In this document: positions 8,324-16,981 of the stretch, in pieces
Layout of the letters: every line of letters starts with the position of its first letter
How positions within the stretch are numbered: the stretch's first letter is position 1
Assembly: GCF_913064665.1 (NCBI RefSeq)
Contig: NZ_CAJYBT010000032.1
Span: 1 to 41,444, forward strand
Reading direction: 5' to 3'
DNA length: 41,444 nt
Source: an uncultured Thioclava sp.
Lineage (GTDB): Bacteria > Pseudomonadota > Alphaproteobacteria > Rhodobacterales > Rhodobacteraceae
Notes under the pieces: generated by a model
What the model saw: only the letters and a program-made list of their open reading frames with translations
Told to the model about the DNA's origin: nothing
Databases searched by the model: none
Translations under genes and position numbers: made by a program

Positions 8324-9283
8324 ATGACGCGAGAGGCTATCGCCCCGTTGCCGCAGCCCGATACGGCCGATGGAACGCCACGCCGCATCGGTGTCGAGAT
8401 TGAACTGGCCGGTCTGACCGAGAAGCAAATCGCGCAATTGGCCGCCCAGAATCTGGGCGGCACAGCCCGACGAACCTCTGGCAATGACTGGGAAGTCGCG
8501 CAGAGTGCGATTGGGAGATTGCAGATCTATCTCGACATCTTTCTGCGCAAAGAGACCGATAGCGCGTTCAAAGAGATTGGCCTCAAGATCGGGCGCGAGG
8601 TGATCCCGGTCGAGATTGTGACCGAACCTTTGGATCGTAAAGGCCTGTTGCAACTATCTGATTTCATAGCATTGCTGCGCAGAGAAGGGGCGAAGGGAAC
8701 GGGACAATCGCTGCTGTTTGGGTTTGGATTGCATCTGAACCCCGCCATTGCGAGCGCGCAAGATCGTGACATCGTGCGCCCGCTTTTGGCCTATGCCTTG
8801 ATCGAGGAATGGATGCGCGAGCTGCACCCGATTGAGCGCACCCGCGAGTTGCTGCCCTTCACCGCGCCCTATCCGAAGAAACTCATCGCCGAACTGGCGC
8901 GGCTTGGCCCGAATGCCAGTTTAGAGGCCGTAATCCAGACTTATCGCGCGGCCACGCTGTCGCGCAATCATGGCCTTGATATGCTGCCGATCTTTACCCA
9001 TCTGCGCCCCGATCTGATCGCGCCCGAGCAGGGCAAGGGCGGCACAGTGTCTCCGCGTCCAGCGTTTCATTTTCGTCTGCCCGACTGCCGGATCGACGAC
9101 GAGGATTGGTCCCTTGATACCGAGTGGCGGCGCTGGTGGCGCGTTGAGGCGATCGCCGCAGATACCGAATTGTTGTCTGATCTGTGCCGCGAGTGGCTGG
9201 CGGCAAAAGAGGGGCTGACGCTGCTGGGCGACAAATGGGTCGCGCGGTGCGACGCAGTTTTGGATGGCGCGGGGCTATTATGA
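8324..9283 (+). CDS. Putative amidoligase (glutamine synthetase-like, PF12224-like)
   Basis: A 319-residue cytoplasmic protein. Residues 23-28 (GVEIEL) match the acidic metal-binding strand that opens the glutamine synthetase-like COOH-NH2 ligase fold, followed by SGNDWEVAQSAIGRLQIYLD and the second acidic strand VEIVTEPL. Such enzymes are expected to form amide or peptide bonds with ATP; the substrate is unknown. The stop overlaps the next gene's ATG in an ATGA, coupling it to a class I glutamine amidotransferase-fold hydrolase. This pairing recurs in bacteria and suggests synthesis and trimming or recycling of a gamma-glutamyl or similar conjugate; that role is inference. Confidence 0.75.
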   Translation: MTREAIAPLPQPDTADGTPRRIGVEIELAGLTEKQIAQLAAQNLGGTARRTSGNDWEVAQSAIGRLQIYLDIFLRKETDSAFKEIGLKIGREVIPVEIVTEPLDRKGLLQLSDFIALLRREGAKGTGQSLLFGFGLHLNPAIASAQDRDIVRPLLAYALIEEWMRELHPIERTRELLPFTAPYPKKLIAELARLGPNASLEAVIQTYRAATLSRNHGLDMLPIFTHLRPDLIAPEQGKGGTVSPRPAFHFRLPDCRIDDEDWSLDTEWRRWWRVEAIAADTELLSDLCREWLAAKEGLTLLGDKWVARCDAVLDGAGLL

Positions 9284-9990
9284 GGCCGTTGATCGGCATC
9301 TCGACCTCGCGCCGCACTGGCTGGCGGGTCTATCCGTTCATTGCGCTGGGCGTGTGGCTGGCCGGCGGGCGGTCCGTACGCTGGCAAGCCGGTAAGCCCG
9401 TGCAAGTGACGTGTGTTGACGGCATTATTGTGGGCGGCGGGGATGATATTTCCCCCGAACTTTACGGCGGCACTTTGGTCGCCAGCGCGGTTCTGGACCC
9501 AGCGCGCGACGATCTTGAGCGCTGTCTGATCGACGAGGCGATGGCGCAGGGCAAACCGGTTTTGGGGATTTGTCGCGGGGCGCAGATGCTCAACGTGGCG
9601 CTGGGGGGCGATCTCTATCAAGATGCCTACGGGCATTTCGGTGCGCGCAAACACTCTACGATTCTACCCAAGAAGGACATTCGTATCAGCCCCGACACGC
9701 GGATGGCGGCGCTGGCGGGAACCGCGCCGATGCGCGTCAATGCGCTGCACAGTCAGGCGGTGAACCTACTGGGCGATGGCTTGCGCGTGGCTGCGCGCGA
9801 CACGTCGGGAATGGTGCAGGCGGTCGAGCGGATCGAGGAGCCCTTTGCGCTGGGCGTGCAATGGCACCCCGAATATCTGACCTATGCGCGCAGGCAACGC
9901 GCGTTGTTTCGTGCCCTCGTGGCGGCGGCGCGTGCGCATGTCGCCGCGCGCGCGCAACTGCCCGAGGTCAGTGCCGAGGCCAAGGCCTAG
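9280..9990 (+). CDS. Gamma-glutamyl-gamma-aminobutyrate hydrolase family protein (peptidase C26)
   Basis: A 236-residue class I glutamine amidotransferase-fold hydrolase of the PuuD type. The nucleophile elbow is GICRGAQMLN with Cys98. The His/Glu pair is in VQWHPEYL (His196, Glu198), and GGGDDISPELYGG is the typical family loop. Family members cut gamma-glutamyl amide bonds, for example gamma-glutamyl-GABA in putrescine breakdown. No puu genes surround it; its only partner is the amidoligase upstream (4-bp overlap). ATG 9280 gives the canonical MRPLIGIS start. Its stop overlaps the stop of the convergent LOG gene (shared CTAG). Confidence 0.85.
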   Translation: MRPLIGISTSRRTGWRVYPFIALGVWLAGGRSVRWQAGKPVQVTCVDGIIVGGGDDISPELYGGTLVASAVLDPARDDLERCLIDEAMAQGKPVLGICRGAQMLNVALGGDLYQDAYGHFGARKHSTILPKKDIRISPDTRMAALAGTAPMRVNALHSQAVNLLGDGLRVAARDTSGMVQAVERIEEPFALGVQWHPEYLTYARRQRALFRALVAAARAHVAARAQLPEVSAEAKA

Positions 9991-10808
9991 CAGGCCTCGT
10001 AATCCCAGCCGTCGATCACCGCCGCGGCCTCGGCAGCGGTTTCGACAAAGCTCACCAGATCAAGGTCTTCGGGCGAGATCGTGCCCGCCTCTTTCAACCG
10101 CTCCCAGTTGATGATCTCGCGCCAGAATTCGCACCCAAACAGGATGAACGGGATCTTTGCCATCCGCTTCGTCTGGATCAGCGTCAGCGCCTCGAACATC
10201 TCATCAAGCGTGCCAAACCCGCCGGGAAAGACGCAAACGGCCTTGGCGCGCATCAGGAAATGCATCTTGCGGATCGCGAAGTAGTGGAAGTTGAACGCTA
10301 GGTCGGGCGTGACATAGGCATTGGGCGCCTGTTCATGCGGTAGCACGATATTCAGCCCGATGGACTGTCCGCCCGCCTCATGCGCGCCGCGATTGCCCGC
10401 CTCCATCACGCCGGGGCCGCCGCCGGTGCAGATCACGTTCTGGCGGCCATAATCTTGCATCGAGCGTTCGGTCATTTCATATGCGAATTTCCGTGCCTCG
10501 TCGTAATAGCGCGTCAGTTCCGCCAGATAGGGCGTCTTGGCGCTGTCCTTGTTTTCAGGCGCGGGAATGCGCGCGCCGCCAAACATAACGATGGTTGATT
10601 CAATCCCGCGTTCATCCATGATCAGTTCGGGCTTGAGCAACTCCAACTGCAGACGCACCGGGCGCAGTTCTTCGCGCATCATGAAATCGGTGTCGGTGAA
10701 GGCCAGACGATAGGCGGGCGCGCGCGTTTGCGGCGTATCCGGGATGCGGTTGGCGGTGGCGGCGTCTTCCTGACTGTCGCGGAACGGGTGGCGGCGATCG
10801 TCTTTCAT
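9987..10808 (-). CDS. LOG family protein (TIGR00730-type Rossmann-fold nucleotide phosphoribohydrolase)
   Basis: A 273-residue protein with both LOG signatures: GGGPGVMEAGNRG (129-141) and PGGFGTLDE (195-203). LOG enzymes release the base from nucleoside 5'-monophosphates, making free cytokinins in plants and bacteria; some members act on other nucleotides, so the substrate here is uncertain. An N-terminal extension of about 70 residues precedes the domain. ATG 10808 is chosen because AGGA lies 5 bases upstream; in-frame alternatives at 10823 and 10844 have no ribosome binding site. It is divergent from dapD (82 bp apart) and convergent with the C26 peptidase. Confidence 0.82.
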   Translation of the reverse strand: MKDDRRHPFRDSQEDAATANRIPDTPQTRAPAYRLAFTDTDFMMREELRPVRLQLELLKPELIMDERGIESTIVMFGGARIPAPENKDSAKTPYLAELTRYYDEARKFAYEMTERSMQDYGRQNVICTGGGPGVMEAGNRGAHEAGGQSIGLNIVLPHEQAPNAYVTPDLAFNFHYFAIRKMHFLMRAKAVCVFPGGFGTLDEMFEALTLIQTKRMAKIPFILFGCEFWREIINWERLKEAGTISPEDLDLVSFVETAAEAAAVIDGWDYEAC

Positions 10809-10890
10809 GGATGTCCTGCTCATTGCGCGTTGGGCTTTGACCAACTATAGCCTGATCTCGATAAAGGCCACCTGAAAGAGGAAGACCGAC

Positions 10891-11718
10891 ATGTCCAACG
10901 CCGCGCTGGAAACCGCCATCGAAGCTGCATGGGAAGCCCGCGACACGATCACGCCCGCCACCAAGGGCGAGACGCGTGAGGCGATCGAGGACACGCTGAA
11001 TGCGCTGGATCGCGGCGCATTGCGCGTGGCTGAAAAGCAAGCTGACGCCAGTTGGCATGTCAATCAATGGGCGAAAAAGGCGGTTCTGCTGGGCTTTCGC
11101 CTGAAGGATATGGAAATGCAGCCGGGCGGTCCGCAGGGCAGCAGCTGGTATGACAAGGTCGACAGCAAATTCGAAGGCTGGGGCGATAACGAGTGGAAAG
11201 CGGCCGGTTTCCGCGCCGTTCCCAACTGTATCGTGCGCCGCTCGGCCTATATCGCGCCGGGCGCGGTGTTGATGCCGTCTTTCGTCAACCTCGGAGCCTA
11301 TGTTGATACCGGCACGATGGTCGATACTTGGGTGACGGTCGGGTCTTGCGCGCAGATCGGCAAGAACGTGCACCTCTCGGGCGGCGTCGGCATTGGCGGC
11401 GTCTTGGAACCGATGCAGGCTGGCCCCACGATCATCGAGGATAACTGCTTTATCGGCGCGCGTTCCGAAGTGGTCGAAGGCTGCATCATCCGCGAAGGCT
11501 CGGTGCTGGGCATGGGCGTTTATATCGGCCAGTCGACCAAGATCGTGGATCGCGAAACCGGCAATGTGACCTACGGCGAAGTGCCGCCCTATTCGGTAGT
11601 TGTGTCGGGCACGATGCCGTCGAAAAACGGAATCAACCTGTATTGCGCAGTGATCGTGAAGCGCGTCGATGCCAAGACGCGCTCGAAAACCGGCATCAAT
11701 GAACTGTTGCGTGACTGA
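10891..11718 (+). CDS. dapD: 2,3,4,5-tetrahydropyridine-2,6-dicarboxylate N-succinyltransferase
   Basis: A 275-residue DapD. It is a left-handed beta-helix enzyme with hexapeptide-repeat blocks ([30 protein letters not shown]) and the family C-terminal [11 protein letters not shown]. It transfers succinyl from succinyl-CoA to tetrahydrodipicolinate in lysine and diaminopimelate synthesis, in the cytoplasm. Length matches E. coli DapD (274). The start at 10891 follows GAGGAAGACCGAC. The last base of its stop is the first base of the next gene's ATG neighbourhood (TGATG), so the small gene behind it is coupled. The other dap genes are not in the window. Confidence 0.96.
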   Translation: MSNAALETAIEAAWEARDTITPATKGETREAIEDTLNALDRGALRVAEKQADASWHVNQWAKKAVLLGFRLKDMEMQPGGPQGSSWYDKVDSKFEGWGDNEWKAAGFRAVPNCIVRRSAYIAPGAVLMPSFVNLGAYVDTGTMVDTWVTVGSCAQIGKNVHLSGGVGIGGVLEPMQAGPTIIEDNCFIGARSEVVEGCIIREGSVLGMGVYIGQSTKIVDRETGNVTYGEVPPYSVVVSGTMPSKNGINLYCAVIVKRVDAKTRSKTGINELLRD

Positions 11719-12083
11719 TGAGCGAACAGGCCGAAAAACCCGCCAAGAAGCCCTCGCGCCAGCAGGTTTTTACCCTGCTGGTCGAGGTCGGACGCGCGCC
11801 TAATGATGGCTTGCCCAAAGGGGCCTCGGGGGCGGGCTTGCTGTGCTATGCCAGCGGCGTCGATGAGGCCGAGGCGGTGCGCGAAACCGTAGCGATCCTC
11901 AAGCAGGCCGAACTGGCGCCGCTGGATGTGACGGGCTACGGCACGATTGCCGAGCGCGAAGAGCAGGGCCATGAAATCCCCGATGAGGAACGCGAGTTGA
12001 TGGATCGCGCATTGGCGGAAAACTCGGTGATCGTCGCGCAGATGACGCCCTATTACGGCGACGACAAGAAGCCTCTGCAATAA
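11718..12083 (+). CDS. Conserved small cytoplasmic protein of unknown function, coupled to dapD
   Basis: A 121-residue acidic protein with a Lys-rich N-terminus (KPAKKPSRQQVF) and an alpha/beta core (TLLVEVGRAPNDGLPKGASG, then GLLCYASGVDEAEAVRETVA), ending YYGDDKKPLQ. There is no signal peptide or membrane segment. I do not recognise a named domain. It overlaps dapD by one base, so translation is probably coupled. A role linked to lysine/diaminopimelate synthesis is only a guess from position. Confidence 0.75.
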   Translation: MSEQAEKPAKKPSRQQVFTLLVEVGRAPNDGLPKGASGAGLLCYASGVDEAEAVRETVAILKQAELAPLDVTGYGTIAEREEQGHEIPDEERELMDRALAENSVIVAQMTPYYGDDKKPLQ

Positions 12084-12164
12084 ACCGCCCGCGGCACCGA
12101 GTTCCGTTGAAACGCGCCCTGCGCCTGTTAGACTGTTTCGAAATGGCAAACATTCGGGCAGAAT

Positions 12165-13433
12165 ATGGCAAACCTTTCCTATCTTATCCCTCTGAGTTTC
12201 GTGGCATTTTCTGGGCTGGCCGCCTGTGCCGGTCCCCCCGAATCTTCGCCGCGCCCGATGGCGAAGGGGGCAACCCCCGTGGCTGACGCGATCCCCGCCG
12301 CCGATCCTGCGACCGAGGCGCGTTTTGAGGCGTGGCTTCGGGGGTTCAAATCGCGCGCGATGGCCAATGGTATCAGCGACGCGACGTGGACCCGCGCGAT
12401 GGCGGATGTGCGCTATAATCCCAAGGTGATCGAGCGCGACCGCTATCAATCGGAATTCACCAAATCCATCTGGGATTATCTCGATAGCGCGGTTTCGCCC
12501 GAGCGGGTGGCGACCGGCCAGCAGATGCTGCGCCAATATGGTCCGCAGCTGAACGCGATCGAAAAGAAATACGGCGTCGACAAAGAGGTTGTCGTCGCGA
12601 TTTGGGGCATGGAAAGCCGCTATGGCGCGCATCGCGGCACCACCGCAATCATCCCCGCACTGGCGACGCTGGCCTATGACGGGCGGCGCGGCGAATTCTT
12701 TGCCAAGCAGTTGATTGCCGCGCTCAAGATCATCCAGTCGGGCGATGTCGATGAACGCCACATGACCGGATCATGGGCGGGCGCGATGGGCCATACGCAG
12801 TTCATCCCGACCTCATATGAGGCCTATGCGGTCGATTTCACCGGCGACGGCAAGCGCGACATCTGGTCGAATGATCCGACGGATGCGCTGGCCTCGACGG
12901 CGGCGTATCTGGCGCGTTCGGGTTGGTCGAAGGGGCAGCCTTGGGGGGTCGAGGTCACCTTGCCTGCGGGCTTCAATTACAGCCTGACCGGCAAGGGCAC
13001 CAAGAAGTCGCCCGCGCAATGGGCGGCACTGGGTGTGCGCTCGGCGACGGGCGGGTCGATTGCGAATTACGGCCCCGCCTCGATCCTTGTGCCTGCGGGG
13101 GCGAAGGGACCTGCCTTCATGATCTTCGGGAATTTCCGGGCAATTTCGCGCTACAATGCCGCCGATAGCTATGTGATCGGGGTCGGGCATCTGGCGGATC
13201 GTATCAAGGGCAAGGGGCCGTTCGTGCGGGACTGGCCGCGCACCGGCAAGCCGCTGAGCGCGCCGCAGAAGATCGAGCTGCAGGAACGGCTGACGGCGGC
13301 GGGCTATGATACCGATGGCACCGATGGCAAGATCGGGCCGAACACGGCCAAGGCAATCGTTGCCTATCAGAAGGCCCGCGGGCTTGCGCCCGATGGCTAT
13401 GCCACGCTGGAGCTGTTGCAGACCCTGCGCTAG
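12165..13433 (+). CDS. MltB-type lytic murein transglycosylase lipoprotein with peptidoglycan-binding domain
   Basis: A 422-residue lipoprotein. The signal peptide ends in a lipobox LAAC with Cys21. The SLT_2 catalytic domain spans roughly 50-345, with the catalytic Glu150 in IWGMESRYG and the blocks SWAGAMGHTQFIPTSYEAYA and YNAADSYVIGVGHLADRI. A C-terminal PG_binding_1 domain (about 360-420) contains LQERLTAAGYDTDGTDGKIG. It cleaves glycan strands to 1,6-anhydroMurNAc ends at the outer membrane inner face. An almost identical start context, ATGGCAAAC, occurs 22 bp upstream but out of frame. The stop overlaps the convergent nnrU stop. Confidence 0.92.
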   Translation: MANLSYLIPLSFVAFSGLAACAGPPESSPRPMAKGATPVADAIPAADPATEARFEAWLRGFKSRAMANGISDATWTRAMADVRYNPKVIERDRYQSEFTKSIWDYLDSAVSPERVATGQQMLRQYGPQLNAIEKKYGVDKEVVVAIWGMESRYGAHRGTTAIIPALATLAYDGRRGEFFAKQLIAALKIIQSGDVDERHMTGSWAGAMGHTQFIPTSYEAYAVDFTGDGKRDIWSNDPTDALASTAAYLARSGWSKGQPWGVEVTLPAGFNYSLTGKGTKKSPAQWAALGVRSATGGSIANYGPASILVPAGAKGPAFMIFGNFRAISRYNAADSYVIGVGHLADRIKGKGPFVRDWPRTGKPLSAPQKIELQERLTAAGYDTDGTDGKIGPNTAKAIVAYQKARGLAPDGYATLELLQTLR

Positions 13434-14116
13434 GGCTGCGGGCTGACACCGATGACGGGGGCGTGCAGGGAATAGAGCGCGCCCCACACGCCTACCGCCA
13501 CGATCAAGCGCAGCGGCGAGGGCAGGGCTTTTGGCCGCCAACGCCCGCACAGCAGCGCGGCAAAGGGGATCAGGGCTGTGTGCGCGCTCAGCCTTAGCCA
13601 GTCCGCTGCGCCCCAGACACGGCGCTTGCGCGCCTCAAGCGCGCGCATCCCAGCGCCGGTGAACAGCGCAAACGCTCCGAACAGAATGACATGTGCCAGA
13701 TCGCCATTGGCAATCAGATGCGCGCTTGCCCACAACAGGATCGCCCAAAGCAGCGGTTGGCGGGTCAGCCCTGCGATGCCCGGACGGGTCGGGTCGAACC
13801 CACTGGCGCGCCCTTCAAAGGCGAAGGGATTGGGCGCGCCCACCCCGTAGCTGCCCAGCACAATCGCTAAAGGCATCGCGATATTGACCAGCCAACGCGC
13901 CCACCTGTCTTGCGACCATAGCTCGACATAGGGCGCGCGCCCGGCGGCGAAAATCAGCCAAAACAGCAGCACGGTCGAGAGTGTGGAAAATGCAATCGTC
14001 CAGCCGCGCGCACCAAGGGTCGCAACCAACGCGCCCTTAAGGCGCGGCATCGACGGGATCGCGTGCGAGGCGAGAAAGGCAAATCCCGCCAGTAGGAATT
14101 CACCCCAGCCGTTCAT
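13430..14116 (-). CDS. NnrU family membrane protein
   Basis: A 228-residue protein with about six hydrophobic segments and family blocks FLASHAIPSMP, LGSYGVGAPNPFAFEG and GIAGLTRQPLLWAILLWA-. NnrU was found near nitrite and nitric oxide reductase genes in Rhodobacter; homologues without a denitrification context are common, and some are related to isoprenoid or haem enzyme assembly. No biochemical role is established. Here it is translationally coupled (ATGA) to the DMT transporter transcribed just before it. No nir or nor genes are in the window. Confidence 0.82.
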   Translation of the reverse strand: MNGWGEFLLAGFAFLASHAIPSMPRLKGALVATLGARGWTIAFSTLSTVLLFWLIFAAGRAPYVELWSQDRWARWLVNIAMPLAIVLGSYGVGAPNPFAFEGRASGFDPTRPGIAGLTRQPLLWAILLWASAHLIANGDLAHVILFGAFALFTGAGMRALEARKRRVWGAADWLRLSAHTALIPFAALLCGRWRPKALPSPLRLIVAVGVWGALYSLHAPVIGVSPQP

Positions 14117-14988
14117 CGCACGACCTTTTGCTTGGACAGCTGTACGGCCAGAATGCCCCCCGCAATCACCGCAACCCCCAGCGCATCATGCCAATCCAGC
14201 GGATCGCCCAGAACGACCGCCGCAATCGCCACGCCAAAGACTGGCGTGAGGAAGTGGAACGTCGCTGCGCGCACCGCGCCGATCCGCCCGACCAATTGAA
14301 ACCAGATCCAGGTCGCGGCGAGCCCCGGCACCAGGACCGTGTAGATAAATGCGGTGGCAAGCTTGGGTGTGACATCTACCGCAATCGCCTCGGTCAACCC
14401 CGAGACCACGGCCAGCACCGCTGCCCCGATGAGCATCTGCAATCCCACAACCATCAACACGCCGCCCCCGCCGGAACTCGCTCCGCGCACGGTGAGTGTG
14501 GCCACCGCAAGTGCAAGCGCGCCAAAAACACACAGCATCAAACCATAAGGGTCCACCCCGCCTTGCAGCCGCGCGCCCATGATGATCGCAACGCCCGCAA
14601 ACCCTGCGATTAGCCCGATCAGCCCCAAAGGAGAGAGCCGCTCGCGAAACACAATCCAGCCCAATGCGCCCACGATCAGCGGCATAGTCGAGGCGATGAT
14701 CGCCGCAACCGAGGCCGCAACCGTTGTCATCGCGACCCAGTTAAAGCCCAGATACAGCGCATTCTGGCAGATCCCGAACAGGATTGTGGCGCGCCATTGT
14801 GCCCGGCTCAGCCGCCAGCTTTGTCCCAGCGCAAGGGCCAGCACGATGCCCAGCACACCGGAGATCAGAAAGCGGAAAGACAGCGAGGCAAGGGGCGGTG
14901 CCTGAGCTACGATAATGTGGGTCGATGTAAAGGCCGACGACCACATCAGGGCAAAGGCCAACCCCATTCCGATAGAGCGCAGATCCAT
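14113..14988 (-). CDS. EamA/DMT family permease
   Basis: A 291-residue inner-membrane protein with about ten transmembrane segments in two EamA repeats. The first begins RSIGMGLAFALMWSSAFTST, the second about residue 145 (DPYGLMLCVFGALALAVATL). The family exports or imports metabolites such as amino acids or nucleotides; the substrate cannot be read from sequence. ATG 14988 follows GGGGGAC; the longer frame to 15015 lacks a ribosome binding site. It overlaps nnrU by 4 bp and is the first gene of that two-gene unit. Confidence 0.85.
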   Translation of the reverse strand: MDLRSIGMGLAFALMWSSAFTSTHIIVAQAPPLASLSFRFLISGVLGIVLALALGQSWRLSRAQWRATILFGICQNALYLGFNWVAMTTVAASVAAIIASTMPLIVGALGWIVFRERLSPLGLIGLIAGFAGVAIIMGARLQGGVDPYGLMLCVFGALALAVATLTVRGASSGGGGVLMVVGLQMLIGAAVLAVVSGLTEAIAVDVTPKLATAFIYTVLVPGLAATWIWFQLVGRIGAVRAATFHFLTPVFGVAIAAVVLGDPLDWHDALGVAVIAGGILAVQLSKQKVVR

Positions 14989-15017
14989 ACGTCCCCCAAA
15001 GCGTAATGTCGGCAATG

Positions 15018-15052
15018 AAAAGGGCCGCCTGCGTCATTGCGCTAGCGGCCCT
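15018..15052 (-). terminator. Rho-independent terminator of the HU gene
   Basis: Read leftward, AGGGCCGC (15052-15045) pairs with GCGGCCCT (15028-15021) and is followed by TTTTC (15021-15017). It begins about 35 bp after the HU stop and sits just upstream of the DMT transporter start, insulating the two. Confidence 0.8.
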
Positions 15053-15086
15053 GTCTGTCGTGTGTCCCTCGTTAAGCGAGAGGGGA

Positions 15087-15374
15087 TCAGGCGTTGACGC
15101 TGTCTTTAAGCGCTTTGGCCACGGTAACCTTGACTTGCTTGTCGGCGGGCTTTTGCATCTGCTCACCGGTGGCGGGGTTGCGCACCATACGCTCGGGACG
15201 CTCGCGGCAGTAAACTTTGCCAATGCCCGGAAGGGTCACGGCGCCGCCTGCAGCGACCTCTTTGGTGATCACGTCGGTCATCGCGTCCAGCGCGGCCGAG
15301 GCGGTTTTCTTGTCGGCGTCCATTGCTTCGGCGAGTGCAGCCACAAGCTGTGTCTTGGTCATCGGTTTCGACAT
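15087..15374 (-). CDS. hup: HU family DNA-binding protein
   Basis: A 95-residue nucleoid protein. The N-terminal helices (MTKTQLVAALAEAMDADKKT) are followed by the DNA-binding arm region (GIGKVYCRERPERMVRNPAT, GEQMQKPADKQVKVTVAKAL). HU binds DNA without strong sequence preference, bends it and compacts the nucleoid. An in-frame second Met at residue 5 could also serve as start; GAGGATT before ATG 15374 favours the longer form. It is monocistronic, with its own terminator. Confidence 0.92.
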   Translation of the reverse strand: MSKPMTKTQLVAALAEAMDADKKTASAALDAMTDVITKEVAAGGAVTLPGIGKVYCRERPERMVRNPATGEQMQKPADKQVKVTVAKALKDSVNA

Positions 15375-15505
15375 ATTTAATCCTCTCTTCGCCCCGCTTG
15401 GCCGGGGTCAATTTCGTCCGCATCACGCGGTTGGTCGGCAATGTTCGACACGTTTTTATTGAGCAAGGCAAGACCTTTTCGCCTTATTTCATGGATTTTC
15501 CTGCG

Positions 15506-16981
15506 TCACAGGAAGGCTGTTTCCTCGAAACTGCGCAATTTCCGGCTGTGAATGCGCTCCAACGGCATTTCGCGCAGCTTCTCCATCGCGCGGATGCCGA
15601 TCAACAGGTGGTTGGACACTTGCGAGCGATAAAACTCGGTCGCCATGCCCGGCAGCTTCAACTCGCCATGCAGCGGTTTGTCGGAAACACAGAGCAATGT
15701 GCCGTAGGGAACGCGAAAGCGAAATCCGTTTGCAGCGATCGTTGCGCTTTCCATATCCAGCGCGACGGCGCGTGACTGGCTAAGCCGATGCACCGGACCG
15801 GATTGATCACGCAGCTCCCAGTTGCGGTTGTCGATTGTAGCGACCGTGCCCGTGCGCATGATCCGTTTAAGCTCAAACCCGTCCAGATCGGTGACTTCGG
15901 CCACGGCCTCTTGCAGGGCAATCTGAATTTCGGCCAAGGCCGGGATCGGCACCCAGACCGGTAGGTCGTCATCGAGCACATGATCCTCGCGCAGATAGGC
16001 ATGAGCCAGCACGAAATCGCCCAAGGATTGCGAGTTGCGCAGCCCCGCGCAATGCCCGACCATCAACCAGGCATGCGGGCGCAGAACGGCGATATGATCG
16101 GTCGCGGTTTTCGCGTTCGACGGACCAACCCCGATATTGACCAGCGTGATGCCTTGCCCATCCGGCCGCTTGAGGTGGTAGGTCGGCATTTGCGGCAGTT
16201 TCGCGAGGCCGGGAATTTGCTCTTGCGGATCAAAGATTTCCTGATTGCCGGGCGCGACAAAGCTGGAATAGCCCGAATGCGGATCCGCTAGCATCCGGCG
16301 CGCCACATCTTCGAATTCATCGACGTAGAATTGGTAGTTGGTGAACAGAACATGGTTTTGGAAATGCTCGGCGGCAGTTGCGGTGTAATGCGACAGACGC
16401 GCCAACGAATAATCCACGCGCTGGGCGGTGAACGGAGCCAGATGGCCTGACCCATCCGGGTTTGGCCCGGCGGTACCGTTGACAATATCGTCGTTCATCG
16501 AGGCCAGATCGGGCACGTCGAACACATCGCGCAGGCTGAAATCCAGCACGCCTTCTTGGGGCACGGTCACATCCGGATGCGCGGCGACGGCGAAATGCAC
16601 CGGCATCGGCGTATCCGAGGGACCAACTTGCACCGGCACGCCGTGATTGCGCATCAGCAAGCCCAGTTGCTGCGTCAGATAATTGCGAAACAGATCGGGC
16701 CGCGTCAGCGTGGCCGTATAGGTTCCGGGCACTGGCACATGGCCAAAGCTCATCCGGTTGTCGCCCTTGATATGCGAGGGCACGGTGATGCGCACCTCGG
16801 GGTAAAAGGCGCGAAACCGTGCTGTTGCGCGTTTAGATTCCAACGTGTCGTTGAATTTCTCCAGCAAAAAACTGGTGGCCTGTTCATACAGTTCCTCAAG
16901 GCGCGCTACGGCGGCCTCGGCATCGGTGAAACGTTCCGGATCGCGCGCGTCCGGGGTCAGGGTCGTGAGAGGTTCGTTCAT
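15506..16981 (-). CDS. amn: AMP nucleosidase
   Basis: A 491-residue protein that aligns along its length with Amn. It has an N-terminal regulatory domain (RFRAFYPEVRITVPSHIKGD, FGHVPVPGTYTATLTRPD) and a C-terminal nucleoside phosphorylase-like domain (TLVNIGVGPSNAKTATDHIA, LRPHAWLMVGHCAGLRNSQS, and VALDMESATIAANGFRFRVP). It hydrolyses AMP to adenine and ribose 5-phosphate in the cytoplasm. Its start overlaps the end of the adenine deaminase gene by 4 bp (ATGA), so the product adenine is consumed by the enzyme encoded just upstream in the same message. Confidence 0.94.
   Translation of the reverse strand: MNEPLTTLTPDARDPERFTDAEAAVARLEELYEQATSFLLEKFNDTLESKRATARFRAFYPEVRITVPSHIKGDNRMSFGHVPVPGTYTATLTRPDLFRNYLTQQLGLLMRNHGVPVQVGPSDTPMPVHFAVAAHPDVTVPQEGVLDFSLRDVFDVPDLASMNDDIVNGTAGPNPDGSGHLAPFTAQRVDYSLARLSHYTATAAEHFQNHVLFTNYQFYVDEFEDVARRMLADPHSGYSSFVAPGNQEIFDPQEQIPGLAKLPQMPTYHLKRPDGQGITLVNIGVGPSNAKTATDHIAVLRPHAWLMVGHCAGLRNSQSLGDFVLAHAYLREDHVLDDDLPVWVPIPALAEIQIALQEAVAEVTDLDGFELKRIMRTGTVATIDNRNWELRDQSGPVHRLSQSRAVALDMESATIAANGFRFRVPYGTLLCVSDKPLHGELKLPGMATEFYRSQVSNHLLIGIRAMEKLREMPLERIHSRKLRSFEETAFL

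Noticed and set aside
9184-9279. Longer N-terminus for the C26 peptidase
   Set aside because: It would lie within the amidoligase gene; the family start MRPLIGIS at 9280 forms the usual ATGA coupling.
11589-12761. 390-codon leftward frame across dapD, the small unknown gene and the transglycosylase
   Set aside because: It crosses three real genes on the other strand and shows no domain.
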